DNA from: Streptomyces sp. TP-A0874
GTDB lineage: Bacteria > Actinomycetota > Actinomycetes > Streptomycetales > Streptomycetaceae
DNA length: 64,000 nucleotides
Direction of reading: 5' to 3'
NCBI RefSeq assembly: GCF_001748085.1
Contig: NZ_BBZK01000004.1
Coordinates: forward strand, 124,001 to 188,000
Below are positions 1-7,986 of this stretch, piece by piece (position 1 is the stretch's first letter; each line of letters begins with the position of its first letter). The notes under the pieces were generated by a model. That model was not told the DNA's origin and searched no databases. It worked only from the letters and a program-made list of their open reading frames with translations. A program made the position numbers and the translations under genes.

Positions 1-2337
1 ATGGTCGCCGCGGGAGCCCACTTCGCCGCTCTCGCCGATGACCGGGTGACCTTCTACACCGCGCCGATCAAGGCGCTGGTCTCCGAGAAGTTCTTCGACC
101 TGTGCAAACTCTTCGGCACCGAGAACGTCGGCATGCTGACCGGCGACGCCTCGGTGAACGCCGACGCCCCGGTGATCTGCTGCACCGCCGAGGTGCTCGC
201 CTCGATCGCGCTCCGCGACGGTAGGGAGGCGGACATCGGCCAGGTCGTGATGGACGAGTTCCACTTCTACGCGGAACCGGACCGCGGGTGGGCCTGGCAG
301 ATTCCGCTGCTGGAGCTGCCGCAGGCGCAGTTCGTGCTCATGTCGGCGACGCTCGGCGACATGGAACGGTTCCAGAAGGACCTGACCCGTCGCACCGGCC
401 GGCCCACGGCGGTGGTCCGGTCCGCGACCCGGCCGGTGCCGCTCTCCTACGAGTACCGCACGACGTCGCTCACCGAGACGCTGACCGAGTTGCTGGAGAC
501 CCACCAGGCACCCGTCTACATCGTGCACTTCACCCAGGCGGCGGCGGTGGAGCGGGCGCAGGCGCTGACGAGCATCAACATGTGCACCCGGGCGGAGAAG
601 GACGAGATCGCCCAGCTGATCGGCAACTTCCGGTTCACCACGAAGTTCGGCCGGAACCTCTCCCGCTACGTCCGGCACGGGATCGGCGTGCACCACGCCG
701 GGATGCTGCCGAAGTACCGGCGGCTGGTGGAGCGGCTGGCGCAGGCGGGGCTGCTGAAGGTCATCTGCGGTACGGACACCCTGGGGGTCGGTGTCAACGT
801 GCCCATTCGCACGGTGTTGTTCACCGCGCTCACCAAGTACGACGGGCAGCGGGTGCGTACGCTCCGGGCGCGCGAGTTCCACCAGATCGCGGGTCGGGCG
901 GGGCGGGCCGGGTTCGACACCGCCGGCTTCGTGGTCGCCCAGGCTCCCGAGCACGTGGTGGAGAACGAGAAGGCCCTCGCAAAGGCCGGGGACGACCCCA
1001 AGAAGCGCCGCAAGGTGGTCCGGAAGAAGGCCCCGGAGGGATTCGTCTCCTGGGGGCAGAACACCTTCGAGAAGCTCATCGCCTCCGACCCGGAGCCGCT
1101 GACCTCCCGCTTCCGGGTCACCCACACCATGCTGCTGTCGGTCATCGCCCGGCCCGGCGACGCGTTCACCGCGATGCGCCGCCTCCTCGAGGACAACCAC
1201 GAGCCGCGCAGGAACCAGCTCCGGCACATCCGGCGGGCCATCGCGATCTACCGTTCGCTGCTGGACGGCGGGGTGGTGGAGCAGCTCGCGGAGCCGGACG
1301 CGCAGGGCAGGTCCATCCGGCTGACGGTCGATCTGCAGCAGGACTTCGCCCTGCAGCAGCCGCTCTCCACCTTCGCGCTGGCCGCCTTCGAGCTGCTGGA
1401 CCCCGAGTCCCCGTCCTACGCCCTCGACATGGTGTCGGTGGTGGAGTCCACCCTGGACGATCCGCGGCAGATCCTGGCGGCCCAGCAGAACAAGGCGCGC
1501 GGCGAGGCCGTCCAGCAGATGAAGGCCGACGGGGTCGAGTACGAGGAGCGGATGGAGCGGCTCCAGGAGATCACCTATCCGCAGCCGCTCGAGGAGCTGC
1601 TGTTCCAGGCCTACGGTGTCTACCGCAAGAGCCACCCCTGGGTGGGGGACCACCCGCTCTCCCCCAAGTCCGTGATCCGGGACATGTACGAACGCGCCAT
1701 GACGTTCACGGAGTTCACCAGCTTCTACGAGCTGGCGCGGACCGAGGGGATCGTGCTGCGGTATCTCGCCAGCGCCTACAAGGCGTTGGCTCACACCGTG
1801 CCGGACGACCTGAAGTCGGAGGACTTCGAGGACATCGTGGCCTGGCTCGGCGAGATGGTGCGGCAGGTCGACTCCAGCCTGCTCGACGAGTGGGAGCAAC
1901 TGGCCAACCCCGAGGAGGAGACGGCCACCCAGGCGCAGGAGCGTGCCGACGACGTCCGCCCGGTGACCGGGAACGCGCGGGCATTCCGGGTGCTGGTGCG
2001 CAACGCGATGTTCCGGCGCGTCGAACTGGCTGCCCTCGACAAGGTCGCGGAGCTCGGTGAGTTGGACGCCGAGACGGGTTGGGACGAGGAGGCCTGGGGG
2101 CAGGCCATGGACGGCTACTGGGAGGAGTACGACGACCTGGGCACCGGGCCGGACGCCCGCGGGCCGAAGATGCTGCGGATCGAGGAGGACTCCGAGCACG
2201 GTCTGTGGCGGGTCCGGCAGACCTTCGCCGATCCGGAGAACGACCACGACTGGGGCATCAGCGCCGAAGTGGACCTCGCGGCCTCGGACGCGGAGGGGCG
2301 CGCGGTGGTGCGCGTCACCGACGTCGGCCGACTCTGA
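1..2337 (+). CDS. DEAD/DEAH-box RNA helicase, DUF3516 type (5' partial)
   Basis: Superfamily 2 helicase, probably acting on RNA in the cytoplasm. The visible 778 residues start inside the ATPase domain: the Walker A motif is absent and must lie upstream of the window. Present are a motif Ia-like APIKALVSEK (about 20-30), the Walker B variant DEFH (85-88), SATLGD (about 115-120), HHAGMLPKYR, GTDTLGVGVN (about 257-266) and the arginine-finger motif QIAGRAGRAGF (295-305). The roughly 450-residue acidic C-terminal part fits the DUF3516 extension of actinobacterial helicases. The ATG at base 1 is therefore not the true start. A TCCGCCC/GGGCGGA pair just after the stop (2338-2375) could form a weak terminator stem. 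Family confident; specific role unknown. Confidence 0.9.
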   Translation: MVAAGAHFAALADDRVTFYTAPIKALVSEKFFDLCKLFGTENVGMLTGDASVNADAPVICCTAEVLASIALRDGREADIGQVVMDEFHFYAEPDRGWAWQIPLLELPQAQFVLMSATLGDMERFQKDLTRRTGRPTAVVRSATRPVPLSYEYRTTSLTETLTELLETHQAPVYIVHFTQAAAVERAQALTSINMCTRAEKDEIAQLIGNFRFTTKFGRNLSRYVRHGIGVHHAGMLPKYRRLVERLAQAGLLKVICGTDTLGVGVNVPIRTVLFTALTKYDGQRVRTLRAREFHQIAGRAGRAGFDTAGFVVAQAPEHVVENEKALAKAGDDPKKRRKVVRKKAPEGFVSWGQNTFEKLIASDPEPLTSRFRVTHTMLLSVIARPGDAFTAMRRLLEDNHEPRRNQLRHIRRAIAIYRSLLDGGVVEQLAEPDAQGRSIRLTVDLQQDFALQQPLSTFALAAFELLDPESPSYALDMVSVVESTLDDPRQILAAQQNKARGEAVQQMKADGVEYEERMERLQEITYPQPLEELLFQAYGVYRKSHPWVGDHPLSPKSVIRDMYERAMTFTEFTSFYELARTEGIVLRYLASAYKALAHTVPDDLKSEDFEDIVAWLGEMVRQVDSSLLDEWEQLANPEEETATQAQERADDVRPVTGNARAFRVLVRNAMFRRVELAALDKVAELGELDAETGWDEEAWGQAMDGYWEEYDDLGTGPDARGPKMLRIEEDSEHGLWRVRQTFADPENDHDWGISAEVDLAASDAEGRAVVRVTDVGRL

Positions 2338-2517
2338 TCCGCCCTTCCCCGGCCGGATGCGCGGCCCCGGGCGGAGTCGGTGCACGGCTCCCCTCCGGGG
2401 GCCGCGGGCCTCTGCGGCGGGAGACGGCGCACCGGTCCAGGAAAGGGGGCGGTCACCGCTGACGGCTACCTCCTGAGAGCCGAGGCGGGCGACGGCAGCC
2501 GGCCGGGATGCCGCCGC

Positions 2518-3051
2518 TCAGCTGACGTGTTCGGCGATGAGCCGTGCGCACTCCATCGACTCCGCCTTCGTGGTGTCCACCTCCAGGTCGTAGACCACGC
2601 CCCGGTGGACCAGGGCGGCCTGGGAGGCGGCCATCCCGGCGATCCGATCTCCTCGTGCGACCTCTCGGCCCGCGGCGACCCCGCTGTCGCACCGGACGCC
2701 GACCCAGAGGACCCCCCGGCCGTGCAGCGCCTCCCGCCACCGCTGTTGCGAGTCGGCTCCGCCGAGGAAGACCTCGTCGACGATGACCCGGGCGCCGGCC
2801 CGGGCGATCGCGGCCACACCCTCGATCCACGCCCCCTCCAGCCTCCGGAACTCGGGGCCGACGTTCACCGCTCCGCCCGAAGCGAACTCGATCCCGGCAT
2901 CGGACAGGCGCATGGCCGCGGGCAGCGCGTCCACGAACGTGTCGGTCCCGAGCGCCAACCAGGGATCCGGCAGGACGGCCTGCAGACAGCGGGAGATGCC
3001 GGACTTACCCGAACTTGAACCACCGTTGAGAACGATCACCTCGGTCGTCAT
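2518..3051 (-). CDS. Chloramphenicol 3-O-phosphotransferase-like kinase
   Basis: Small P-loop kinase of 177 residues with P-loop GGSSSGKS near residues 10-17 and an Asp in GTDTFVDA at residue 37 if the ATG at 3051 is used, matching the catalytic Asp37 of Streptomyces venezuelae [24 protein letters not shown] and [12 protein letters not shown] are also family-like, as is the length (CPT is 178 residues). A GTG directly before the ATG could also start it. No Shine-Dalgarno sequence is visible: only nine bases separate the ATG from the end of the MITE-like element at 3061-3228. The substrate could be chloramphenicol or another hydroxylated compound. Expression is doubtful unless the element supplies a promoter. 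Confidence 0.82.
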   Translation of the reverse strand: MTTEVIVLNGGSSSGKSGISRCLQAVLPDPWLALGTDTFVDALPAAMRLSDAGIEFASGGAVNVGPEFRRLEGAWIEGVAAIARAGARVIVDEVFLGGADSQQRWREALHGRGVLWVGVRCDSGVAAGREVARGDRIAGMAASQAALVHRGVVYDLEVDTTKAESMECARLIAEHVS

Positions 3052-3060
3052 CACGCCAGG

Positions 3061-3228
3061 CTAAGGGTTGTCCCGTAATCCCCGGTGGATCAGCGCACGA
3101 CGGCAGATGCGGTACATCGCAAGACGGAGGGACGTCCCGATACTGGGCGTATCAGGATGTTCCGACAACGCGGCGAGGTGCCGTAGCTGTCGTCGTGCGC
3201 CCACCAGGGATTACGGGACAACCCTTAG
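3061..3228. mobile_element. MITE-like element with 22-bp perfect terminal inverted repeats
   Basis: The 22 bases at 3061-3082 (CTAAGGGTTGTCCCG onward) are the exact reverse complement of 3207-3228. The arms continue as an imperfect inverted repeat for about 40 more bases (GGTGG and GCGCACGAC blocks on both sides), so most of the 168 bp can fold into one hairpin. No transposase ORF is present. The outer CTAA/TTAG bases resemble the YTAR-type targets of some IS5-family elements. Read as a non-autonomous transposon; the parent IS is inferred. A related end occurs at 43138-43170. Confidence 0.8.
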
Positions 3229-3336
3229 ACGGACGGGAGCCCGCAACGCGACACCCGCCCCTCCGCGACAGCCCTCGATCGGGACCGCCAAGGGTCGACG
3301 CGCCCGGGACTCACACCCGCGAGGCGGAGACCGGAC

Positions 3337-4320
3337 TCAGCCCCGGAGGATCCGCGCCTCGCGATCGGGGTCGAGACCGACCGGGCGGCGGTCGGGTCGC
3401 TGCGGCGGAGGCCCGCCCAGTTCCCGGAGCCAGTGCCAGGTGTCGGCCACGGTCTCGGCGACGGGCCGGCAGCGCAGCCCCGCGCCGGTCGCCTTGGCCA
3501 CGTCGCCTGCGTGCAGGGCCTCGTGGAGCTCGCCGGGCGGCACCCAGATCGGCAGATCGCTCCACGGCTCGACGCCGGCGGCCAGGATCGGCTCCGGCCC
3601 CGTCCACCTGAGCTCGGCATCCGAACCGGTCACCCGTACGCAGTTCTCCAGCAGTTCGCCCATGGTCGACTGGCCGCTGGGGCTGACCGTGTTGAACGCG
3701 CCGCCGAGCCCGCGTTCGGCGGCGTCCAGAACCCAGCCGGCGAGATCGCGCGCGTCGATGTACTGAAGAGGCAGGTCCTGCGGCCCGGGCGCCAGGACCG
3801 GGCCGCCGCGGGCGATCCTGTTCAGCCACCACGGCAGCCGCCCGATGTTCTCCCTTGGGCCCAGGATCAGCCCTGCCCGAGCCACCAGCGCCCGGTCGCC
3901 GAAGGCCGCGGTCGCGGCGAGTTCCCCGCCGCGTTTGGCCCGGGCGTAGTCGACCTCGCCGTCGTCCGGGGAGGCGTCCACCAGCGGGCCGTCCTCGGGC
4001 AGCCCGGCCGGCACCGGGTGGCGGTACACCGACCGGCTGGAGACGTAGGCGTAGTGCCCGGCCCGCTCGGCGAGCAGCCGGGCCGCGTCACGCACCGCTG
4101 ACGGCGCACCGGTCCAGGTGTCCACCACGATGTCCCACTCGCCCTCTGCCAGGGCGGAGAGCCCGTCGGCGGCCGTGCGGTCGCCGCGCAGCCGGACCGC
4201 ACCGTGGGGCGACTCCTGGCGGCCGCGGTTGAAAACCGTCACCCGCCAGCCTCTGGTCAGCGCCTCGTCGCTGACCGCTCGTCCGACGAATTCCGTTCCA
4301 CCCAGCACCAGTAGCCTCAT
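3337..4320 (-). CDS. NAD-dependent epimerase/dehydratase-type reductase
   Basis: Extended-SDR protein of 327 residues. It begins MRLLVLGG with the nucleotide-binding glycine motif GGTEFVGRAV near residues 7-16, followed by DTWTGAPSAV, YVSSRSVY and the active-site YxxxK as YARAK. The C-terminal half (VDARDLAGWV-like segment, then the substrate domain) fits epimerase/isoflavone-reductase-like members. The open frame extends 42 codons further upstream, but the ATG at 4320 starts the Rossmann fold with normal spacing, so it was chosen. Transcribed alone, away from the F420-type gene at 4500. Substrate not predictable. Confidence 0.8.
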   Translation of the reverse strand: MRLLVLGGTEFVGRAVSDEALTRGWRVTVFNRGRQESPHGAVRLRGDRTAADGLSALAEGEWDIVVDTWTGAPSAVRDAARLLAERAGHYAYVSSRSVYRHPVPAGLPEDGPLVDASPDDGEVDYARAKRGGELAATAAFGDRALVARAGLILGPRENIGRLPWWLNRIARGGPVLAPGPQDLPLQYIDARDLAGWVLDAAERGLGGAFNTVSPSGQSTMGELLENCVRVTGSDAELRWTGPEPILAAGVEPWSDLPIWVPPGELHEALHAGDVAKATGAGLRCRPVAETVADTWHWLRELGGPPPQRPDRRPVGLDPDREARILRG

Positions 4321-4499
4321 GCCGGTGACTCTGCCCGCTCGGCACGGCCGTGGGAACCGTTGCACGCGCTCGGCGGAATCGCTGAGGGCGGAACGGCCGC
4401 ACGACGGAGCGGCCCGGTGGGTGGACCGGGGAGCGATCCGGCCCACACGCCTGCGGGGCGTCGCAGCCGCCGGGCCGCCAAATGCCCCATACTGGACTT

Positions 4500-4928
4500 A
4501 TGCCACATAAGATGACACACGATGAATGGCACTCCTTCGTCTCGGAGGGCACCCGCACGGCCAAGGTCTCGACCATGCAGGCGGACGGGTCGCCGCACGT
4601 GGCGCCGGTCTGGTTCGTGATGGACGGCGACGAGGTGGTCTTCAACACCGGGGCCGGCACCGTCAAGGGACGGAACCTGGCCCGGGACGGGCGGGTCGCG
4701 GTCTGTGTGGACGACGACCAGCCGCCCTACTCCTTCGTCCTTCTCCAGGGCCGGGCCCGGCTGAGCGAGGACCCCTCGGAACTCCTCGCCTGGGCCACCC
4801 GGATCGCCGCACGCTACATGGGCGAGGAACGTGCCGAGGAGGTCGGCAAACGGAACGCCGTACCAGGGGAACTGCTGGTACGGGTGCACCTCGACAAGGT
4901 GGTGGCGGTGGCCCGCCTCGCCGAGTAG
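4500..4928 (+). CDS. PPOX-class F420-dependent oxidoreductase
   Basis: Split beta-barrel flavin/F420-binding protein of 142 residues of the pyridoxamine-phosphate-oxidase superfamily. Typical features are ADGSPHVAPVWF, FNTGAGTVKGRNL and VCVDDDQPPYSFV, with length near the family norm of 130-150. Such proteins reduce substrates with F420H2 or bind flavin or heme; the substrate is unknown. Starts are possible at 4500 (MPHKMT) or 4512 (MTHDEW); neither has a Shine-Dalgarno sequence. A CATACT hexamer at 4488-4493 would place transcription initiation close to 4500, so leaderless translation is plausible. It is divergent from the reductase at 3337-4320 and 65 bp ahead of a methyltransferase. Confidence 0.8.
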   Translation: MPHKMTHDEWHSFVSEGTRTAKVSTMQADGSPHVAPVWFVMDGDEVVFNTGAGTVKGRNLARDGRVAVCVDDDQPPYSFVLLQGRARLSEDPSELLAWATRIAARYMGEERAEEVGKRNAVPGELLVRVHLDKVVAVARLAE

Positions 4929-4993
4929 CGACCGCTCCGGGCGACCGGCTCCCCGGGCCCGGGCGACCGGCGGCGACCGGCCATCATGTCCCC

Positions 4994-5632
4994 ATGAAGC
5001 CGGACCGCGCGCGAGTGCGCGCCTTCTTCGCGGCCAGGGCGGCGCACTGGGACCGCCGATTCCCCGACGACGGCCCCCGCTACACGGCGGCGGTCGCCGA
5101 ACTCGCTCCCCCGGAGGGCGGAGCGGTGCTCGACGCCGGCTGCGGCACCGGACGGGCGCTGCCCGCGCTGCGATCCGCGGTCGGCCCCCGCGGGACGGTG
5201 CTCGGGATCGACCTCACACCCGAGATGCTGGAGCAGGCCTCCCGGGCCGGCCGGCACGGCAGCGGCCACCTCGCCGTGGCCGACGTCGCCAGGCTGCCGC
5301 TGCGCTCCGCCTCGCTGGACGCGGTGTTCGCCGCGGGCCTGATCTCACACCTGCCCGACCCCGGGGCGAACCTGCGGGAGCTGGCGCGGGTGGTCCGCCC
5401 CGGTGGCCGGCTCGCGCTCTTCCATCCGGTCGGCCGGGCCGCGCTCGCCGCCCGCAAGGGCCGGACCATCACCGCCGACGACCTGCGCGCCGAGCCCAAC
5501 CTGCGGGAGCTGTTGGCCCGCTCGGGGTGGCGGATGCTCTGCTACGAGGATCGGGACGACCGCTTCCTGACCCTGGCGGCCCGGCTGCCCACCGGCCCGG
5601 AAGGGCCGCGACCGGCCCGCGGCGGCGGCTGA
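4994..5632 (+). CDS. Class I SAM-dependent methyltransferase
   Basis: Methyltransferase of 212 residues. Motif I is VLDAGCGTGRAL (about residues 44-55), followed by the acidic motif II in VLGIDLTPEML, VADVARLPL, the post-II ISHLPDPGANLRELARV and VRPGGRLALFHP. This is the ubiE/Methyltransf_11 pattern acting on a small molecule or lipid quinone. The ATG at 4994 places motif I at the usual distance; longer upstream reading overlaps the preceding gene and lacks family similarity. Same strand as the PPOX gene with 65 bp between them, so cotranscription is possible. Substrate unknown. Confidence 0.85.
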   Translation: MKPDRARVRAFFAARAAHWDRRFPDDGPRYTAAVAELAPPEGGAVLDAGCGTGRALPALRSAVGPRGTVLGIDLTPEMLEQASRAGRHGSGHLAVADVARLPLRSASLDAVFAAGLISHLPDPGANLRELARVVRPGGRLALFHPVGRAALAARKGRTITADDLRAEPNLRELLARSGWRMLCYEDRDDRFLTLAARLPTGPEGPRPARGGG

Positions 5633-5667
5633 GCGGTGCCCGGCACCAGCCGTCTGCGCGGACCTCG

Positions 5668-6216
5668 TCACACGGGCTGGAGCGGCCGGTGCGGTCGTGA
5701 CGGCAGTTCGACGGACACGGCGTCACCAGGACGCACCTCGCCACCGGTCAGGACGATGCCCATGATCCCGGCCTTCCGGACGATCCCGCCGTCGGGGGCC
5801 TTCCCGACCACGCGTTTCAACAGCCCGCTGCGGTACCCGTCGATCTGGTGGCAGGGGTTGCGGAGGCCGGTCACCTCGATCAGCGCGGTACCGCCCAGAC
5901 GCAGCCGGGCACCGGTCGGCAGCGCCAGCAGATCGACACCCGAGGTGGTGATGTTCTCCCCGAGGCCGCCCGGGGGCACGTCGAAGCCCGCCAGGGCCAC
6001 CTCCTCGTACAGCTCCTGGGGGATGAGGTGCACCTGCCGCAGGTTGGGCTGGGTGGGGTCGCGCGCCACCCGGGAGCGGTGTTTGACCGTCTCCCCCGCG
6101 TGGGCGTCTCCCTCGACCCCGAGTCCGGCGAGCAGCCGGATGCTCTCCCGTGCCGGCTTGCTGAATCCGTGTGCGCCGTCCCGGCAGACCGCCACCACGG
6201 AGGGGGGCCGGGTCAC
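5668..6216 (-). CDS. MOSC domain-containing protein
   Basis: MOSC-fold protein of 182 residues, related to the molybdenum-cofactor sulfurase C-terminal domain and the YiiM/YuaD group. Visible are HGFSKPARESIRLLAGLGVEGDAHAG near the N terminus, PPGGLGENITTSGVDL in the middle and a conserved Cys in TGLRNPCHQID (about residue 133). Known members handle sulfur/Moco chemistry or N-hydroxylated substrates; the actual reaction here is not predictable. Its ATG overlaps the TGA of the upstream small membrane protein (ATGA), so the two form an operon. Confidence 0.85.
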   Translation of the reverse strand: MTRPPSVVAVCRDGAHGFSKPARESIRLLAGLGVEGDAHAGETVKHRSRVARDPTQPNLRQVHLIPQELYEEVALAGFDVPPGGLGENITTSGVDLLALPTGARLRLGGTALIEVTGLRNPCHQIDGYRSGLLKRVVGKAPDGGIVRKAGIMGIVLTGGEVRPGDAVSVELPSRPHRPLQPV

Positions 6217-6395
6217 CGCTCCAACCGCTTACGGCCCACCCGGCGCAACCGTCCGCGCTGTGAACGGTCCAGCGCGAGGTAGCCAACGACCGGCACTCCG
6301 ACGATGACCAGTACCGCTGCCCAGAAGGGCAGCAGCCACAGCAGCACACCCGCTGCCACGGCTCCCCCGACGACGACCTTCGTTCTGTTCGACAT
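6213..6395 (-). CDS. Small membrane protein, two hydrophobic segments
   Basis: A 60-residue protein starting MSNRTKVV. One long hydrophobic stretch (about residues 7-42) is probably two transmembrane helices (VVVGGAVAAGVLLWLLPF and WAAVLVIVGVPVVGYLAL), followed by a basic tail RSQRGRLRRVGRKRLER. A good GAGGAG ribosome site lies 8 bases before the ATG. It is translationally coupled to the MOSC gene by a 4-base overlap. I do not recognise a named family; a basic-tailed membrane anchor or assembly helper would fit, but that is conjecture. Confidence 0.65.
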   Translation of the reverse strand: MSNRTKVVVGGAVAAGVLLWLLPFWAAVLVIVGVPVVGYLALDRSQRGRLRRVGRKRLER

Positions 6396-6585
6396 CCTGG
6401 TGCTCCTCCTCGGCGATCGCCGCTCTCCCGGTGGAGAACGGTCAGCCGCTGGCAGGGGTTCCGCGGCGGCGGCCCCCGCTGACTGCCTTCCCGGCGGCGG
6501 GCCGCCGCACGCATGGGCGCCACCGCTCCCCTCCGACGGCGGTCGGGGGACGGCTGCCGTGTGGGCCGGTCGCACGTCGGGCCCG

Positions 6586-6618
6586 GCGTCCGGCCCGGAA
6601 GGGGGTCGGGCCGGACGC
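6586..6618 (-). terminator. Hairpin downstream of xylA
   Basis: A perfect 11-bp inverted repeat (6586-6596 with 6608-6618, GCGTCCGGCCC arms) with an 11-base loop lies 72 bases after the xylA stop. It is a plausible GC-rich terminator without a T-tract, as usual in streptomycetes. The rest of the 294-bp gap 6396-6689 shows no gene. Confidence 0.6.
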
Positions 6619-6689
6619 AGGCAGGATCGGCGTCCCGGGTGTGGGCGGCAGCGGCCCGCACCCGGGGAACCTTAGACCGAGTCGGCGGG

Positions 6690-7862
6690 TCAGCCGCGAG
6701 CGCCGAGCAGGTGGTCCATCGCCAGCTGGTCGAGCCGCTCGAACGCCATGCCGCGCGCGGCCGCCGCCTCGACGTCGAACTCCTCCAGCGCCGTGCGGTC
6801 GGCCAGCAGGGCCGCCGCGGTCTCGCCCGGCTCCAAGGTCGGCCGGGCCAGTTCGGGCAGCCGGGAGGCGTGCAGCGCGTCCCGCACCTCGGGGTCCGCC
6901 CGGAAGGCCGCCGCCCGCTCCTTCAGGATCAGGTAGTTGCGCATGCAGCCGGCCGCCGACTCCCAGACGCCGTCGTGGTCCTCGGTACGCGGGGGCTTGA
7001 AGTCGAAGTGCCGCGGGCCGGCGTAACCACCCGTCTCCAGGAGGTCGACCAGCCAGAAGGCGGCGCGCAGGTCGCCGGCGCCGAAGCGCAGGTCCTGGTC
7101 GTACTTGATGCCCGACTGACCGTTCAGGTCGATGTGGTAGAGCTTGCCGGCCCAGAGCGCCTGCGCGATGCCGTGCGGGAAGTTCAGCCCGGCCATCTGC
7201 TCGTGGCCCACCTCCGGGTTGACCCCGAACAGTTCGGGGCGCTCCAGCCGCTCGATGAAGGCGAGGGCGTGTCCGACCGTGGGCAGGAGGATGTCGCCGC
7301 GCGGCTCGTTCGGCTTCGGCTCGATCGCGAACCGCAGCCCGTACCCCTGCTCGGTGACGTAGTCGGCGAGCAGGTCGAAGGCCTCCTTCATCCGGTCCAG
7401 CGCGGCCCGGACGTCCTTCGCCCCGCCGGACTCCGCTCCTTCGCGGCCGCCCCATGCCACATAGGTCTCGGCCCCCAGTTCGGCCGCGAGGTCGATGTTC
7501 CGCAGCGTCTTGCGGAGCGCGTAGCGGCGTACGTCCCGGTCGTTGGCGGTGAAGGCGCCGTCCTTGAAGACGGGGTGGGTGAACAGGTTGGTGGTGGCCA
7601 TCGGGACGGCCATCCCGGTCTCCTCCAGCGCCTTCCGGAAGCGCTGGATGTGCGAGGCGCGCTCGGCGTCGGTGGCGCCGAAGGGGATCAGGTCGTCGTC
7701 GTGGAAGGTGACGCCGTAGGCACCGAGTTCGGCGAGGCGGCGGACCGACTCGGCCGGGTCGAGCGCGGCGCGGGTGGCGTCCCCGAAGGGGTCGCGCCCC
7801 TGCCAGCCGACCGTCCACAGGCCGAAGCTGAAACGGTCGTCGGGGGTGGGCTGGTAGCTCAT
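6690..7862 (-). CDS. xylA: Xylose isomerase
   Basis: Converts D-xylose to D-xylulose (and D-glucose to D-fructose) in the cytoplasm. The 390 residues match the 386-390-residue class I enzymes of Streptomyces. It begins [20 protein letters not shown]. Catalytic and metal-site motifs are visible: [12 protein letters not shown] (His and Asp of the proton relay), [21 protein letters not shown] (metal Glu and catalytic Lys), [13 protein letters not shown] (Glu and His) and [13 protein letters not shown] four bases before the ATG is the ribosome site. It is divergent from xylB across a 124-bp region that should hold the operator of the ROK repressor at 9534. Confidence 0.97.
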   Translation of the reverse strand: MSYQPTPDDRFSFGLWTVGWQGRDPFGDATRAALDPAESVRRLAELGAYGVTFHDDDLIPFGATDAERASHIQRFRKALEETGMAVPMATTNLFTHPVFKDGAFTANDRDVRRYALRKTLRNIDLAAELGAETYVAWGGREGAESGGAKDVRAALDRMKEAFDLLADYVTEQGYGLRFAIEPKPNEPRGDILLPTVGHALAFIERLERPELFGVNPEVGHEQMAGLNFPHGIAQALWAGKLYHIDLNGQSGIKYDQDLRFGAGDLRAAFWLVDLLETGGYAGPRHFDFKPPRTEDHDGVWESAAGCMRNYLILKERAAAFRADPEVRDALHASRLPELARPTLEPGETAAALLADRTALEEFDVEAAAARGMAFERLDQLAMDHLLGARG

Positions 7863-7986
7863 CGGGCTCCCTCGGCTATTTCGTCATGGCAGTTGACAAA
7901 TTAGTATGCCGGAGTGGAACTGGGAACCCTCACGGAGCGCGAGGCCCCGATCCACGGCAGCGGAGGCTCGACGAAGGGATCGCGTG
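7863..7986. promoter_or_regulatory. xylA/xylB divergent promoter-operator region
   Basis: The intergenic region has one A/T-rich island, 7876-7907. It holds an imperfect inverted repeat, ATTTCGTCA (7878-7886) with TTGACAAAT (7893-7901), and a TTAGTATG element next to it. TTGACA at 7893-7898 could serve as a -35 for xylB, and the reverse strand offers CATACTAAT as a -10 for xylA. Binding by the ROK regulator is inferred from gene order. Confidence 0.45.
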
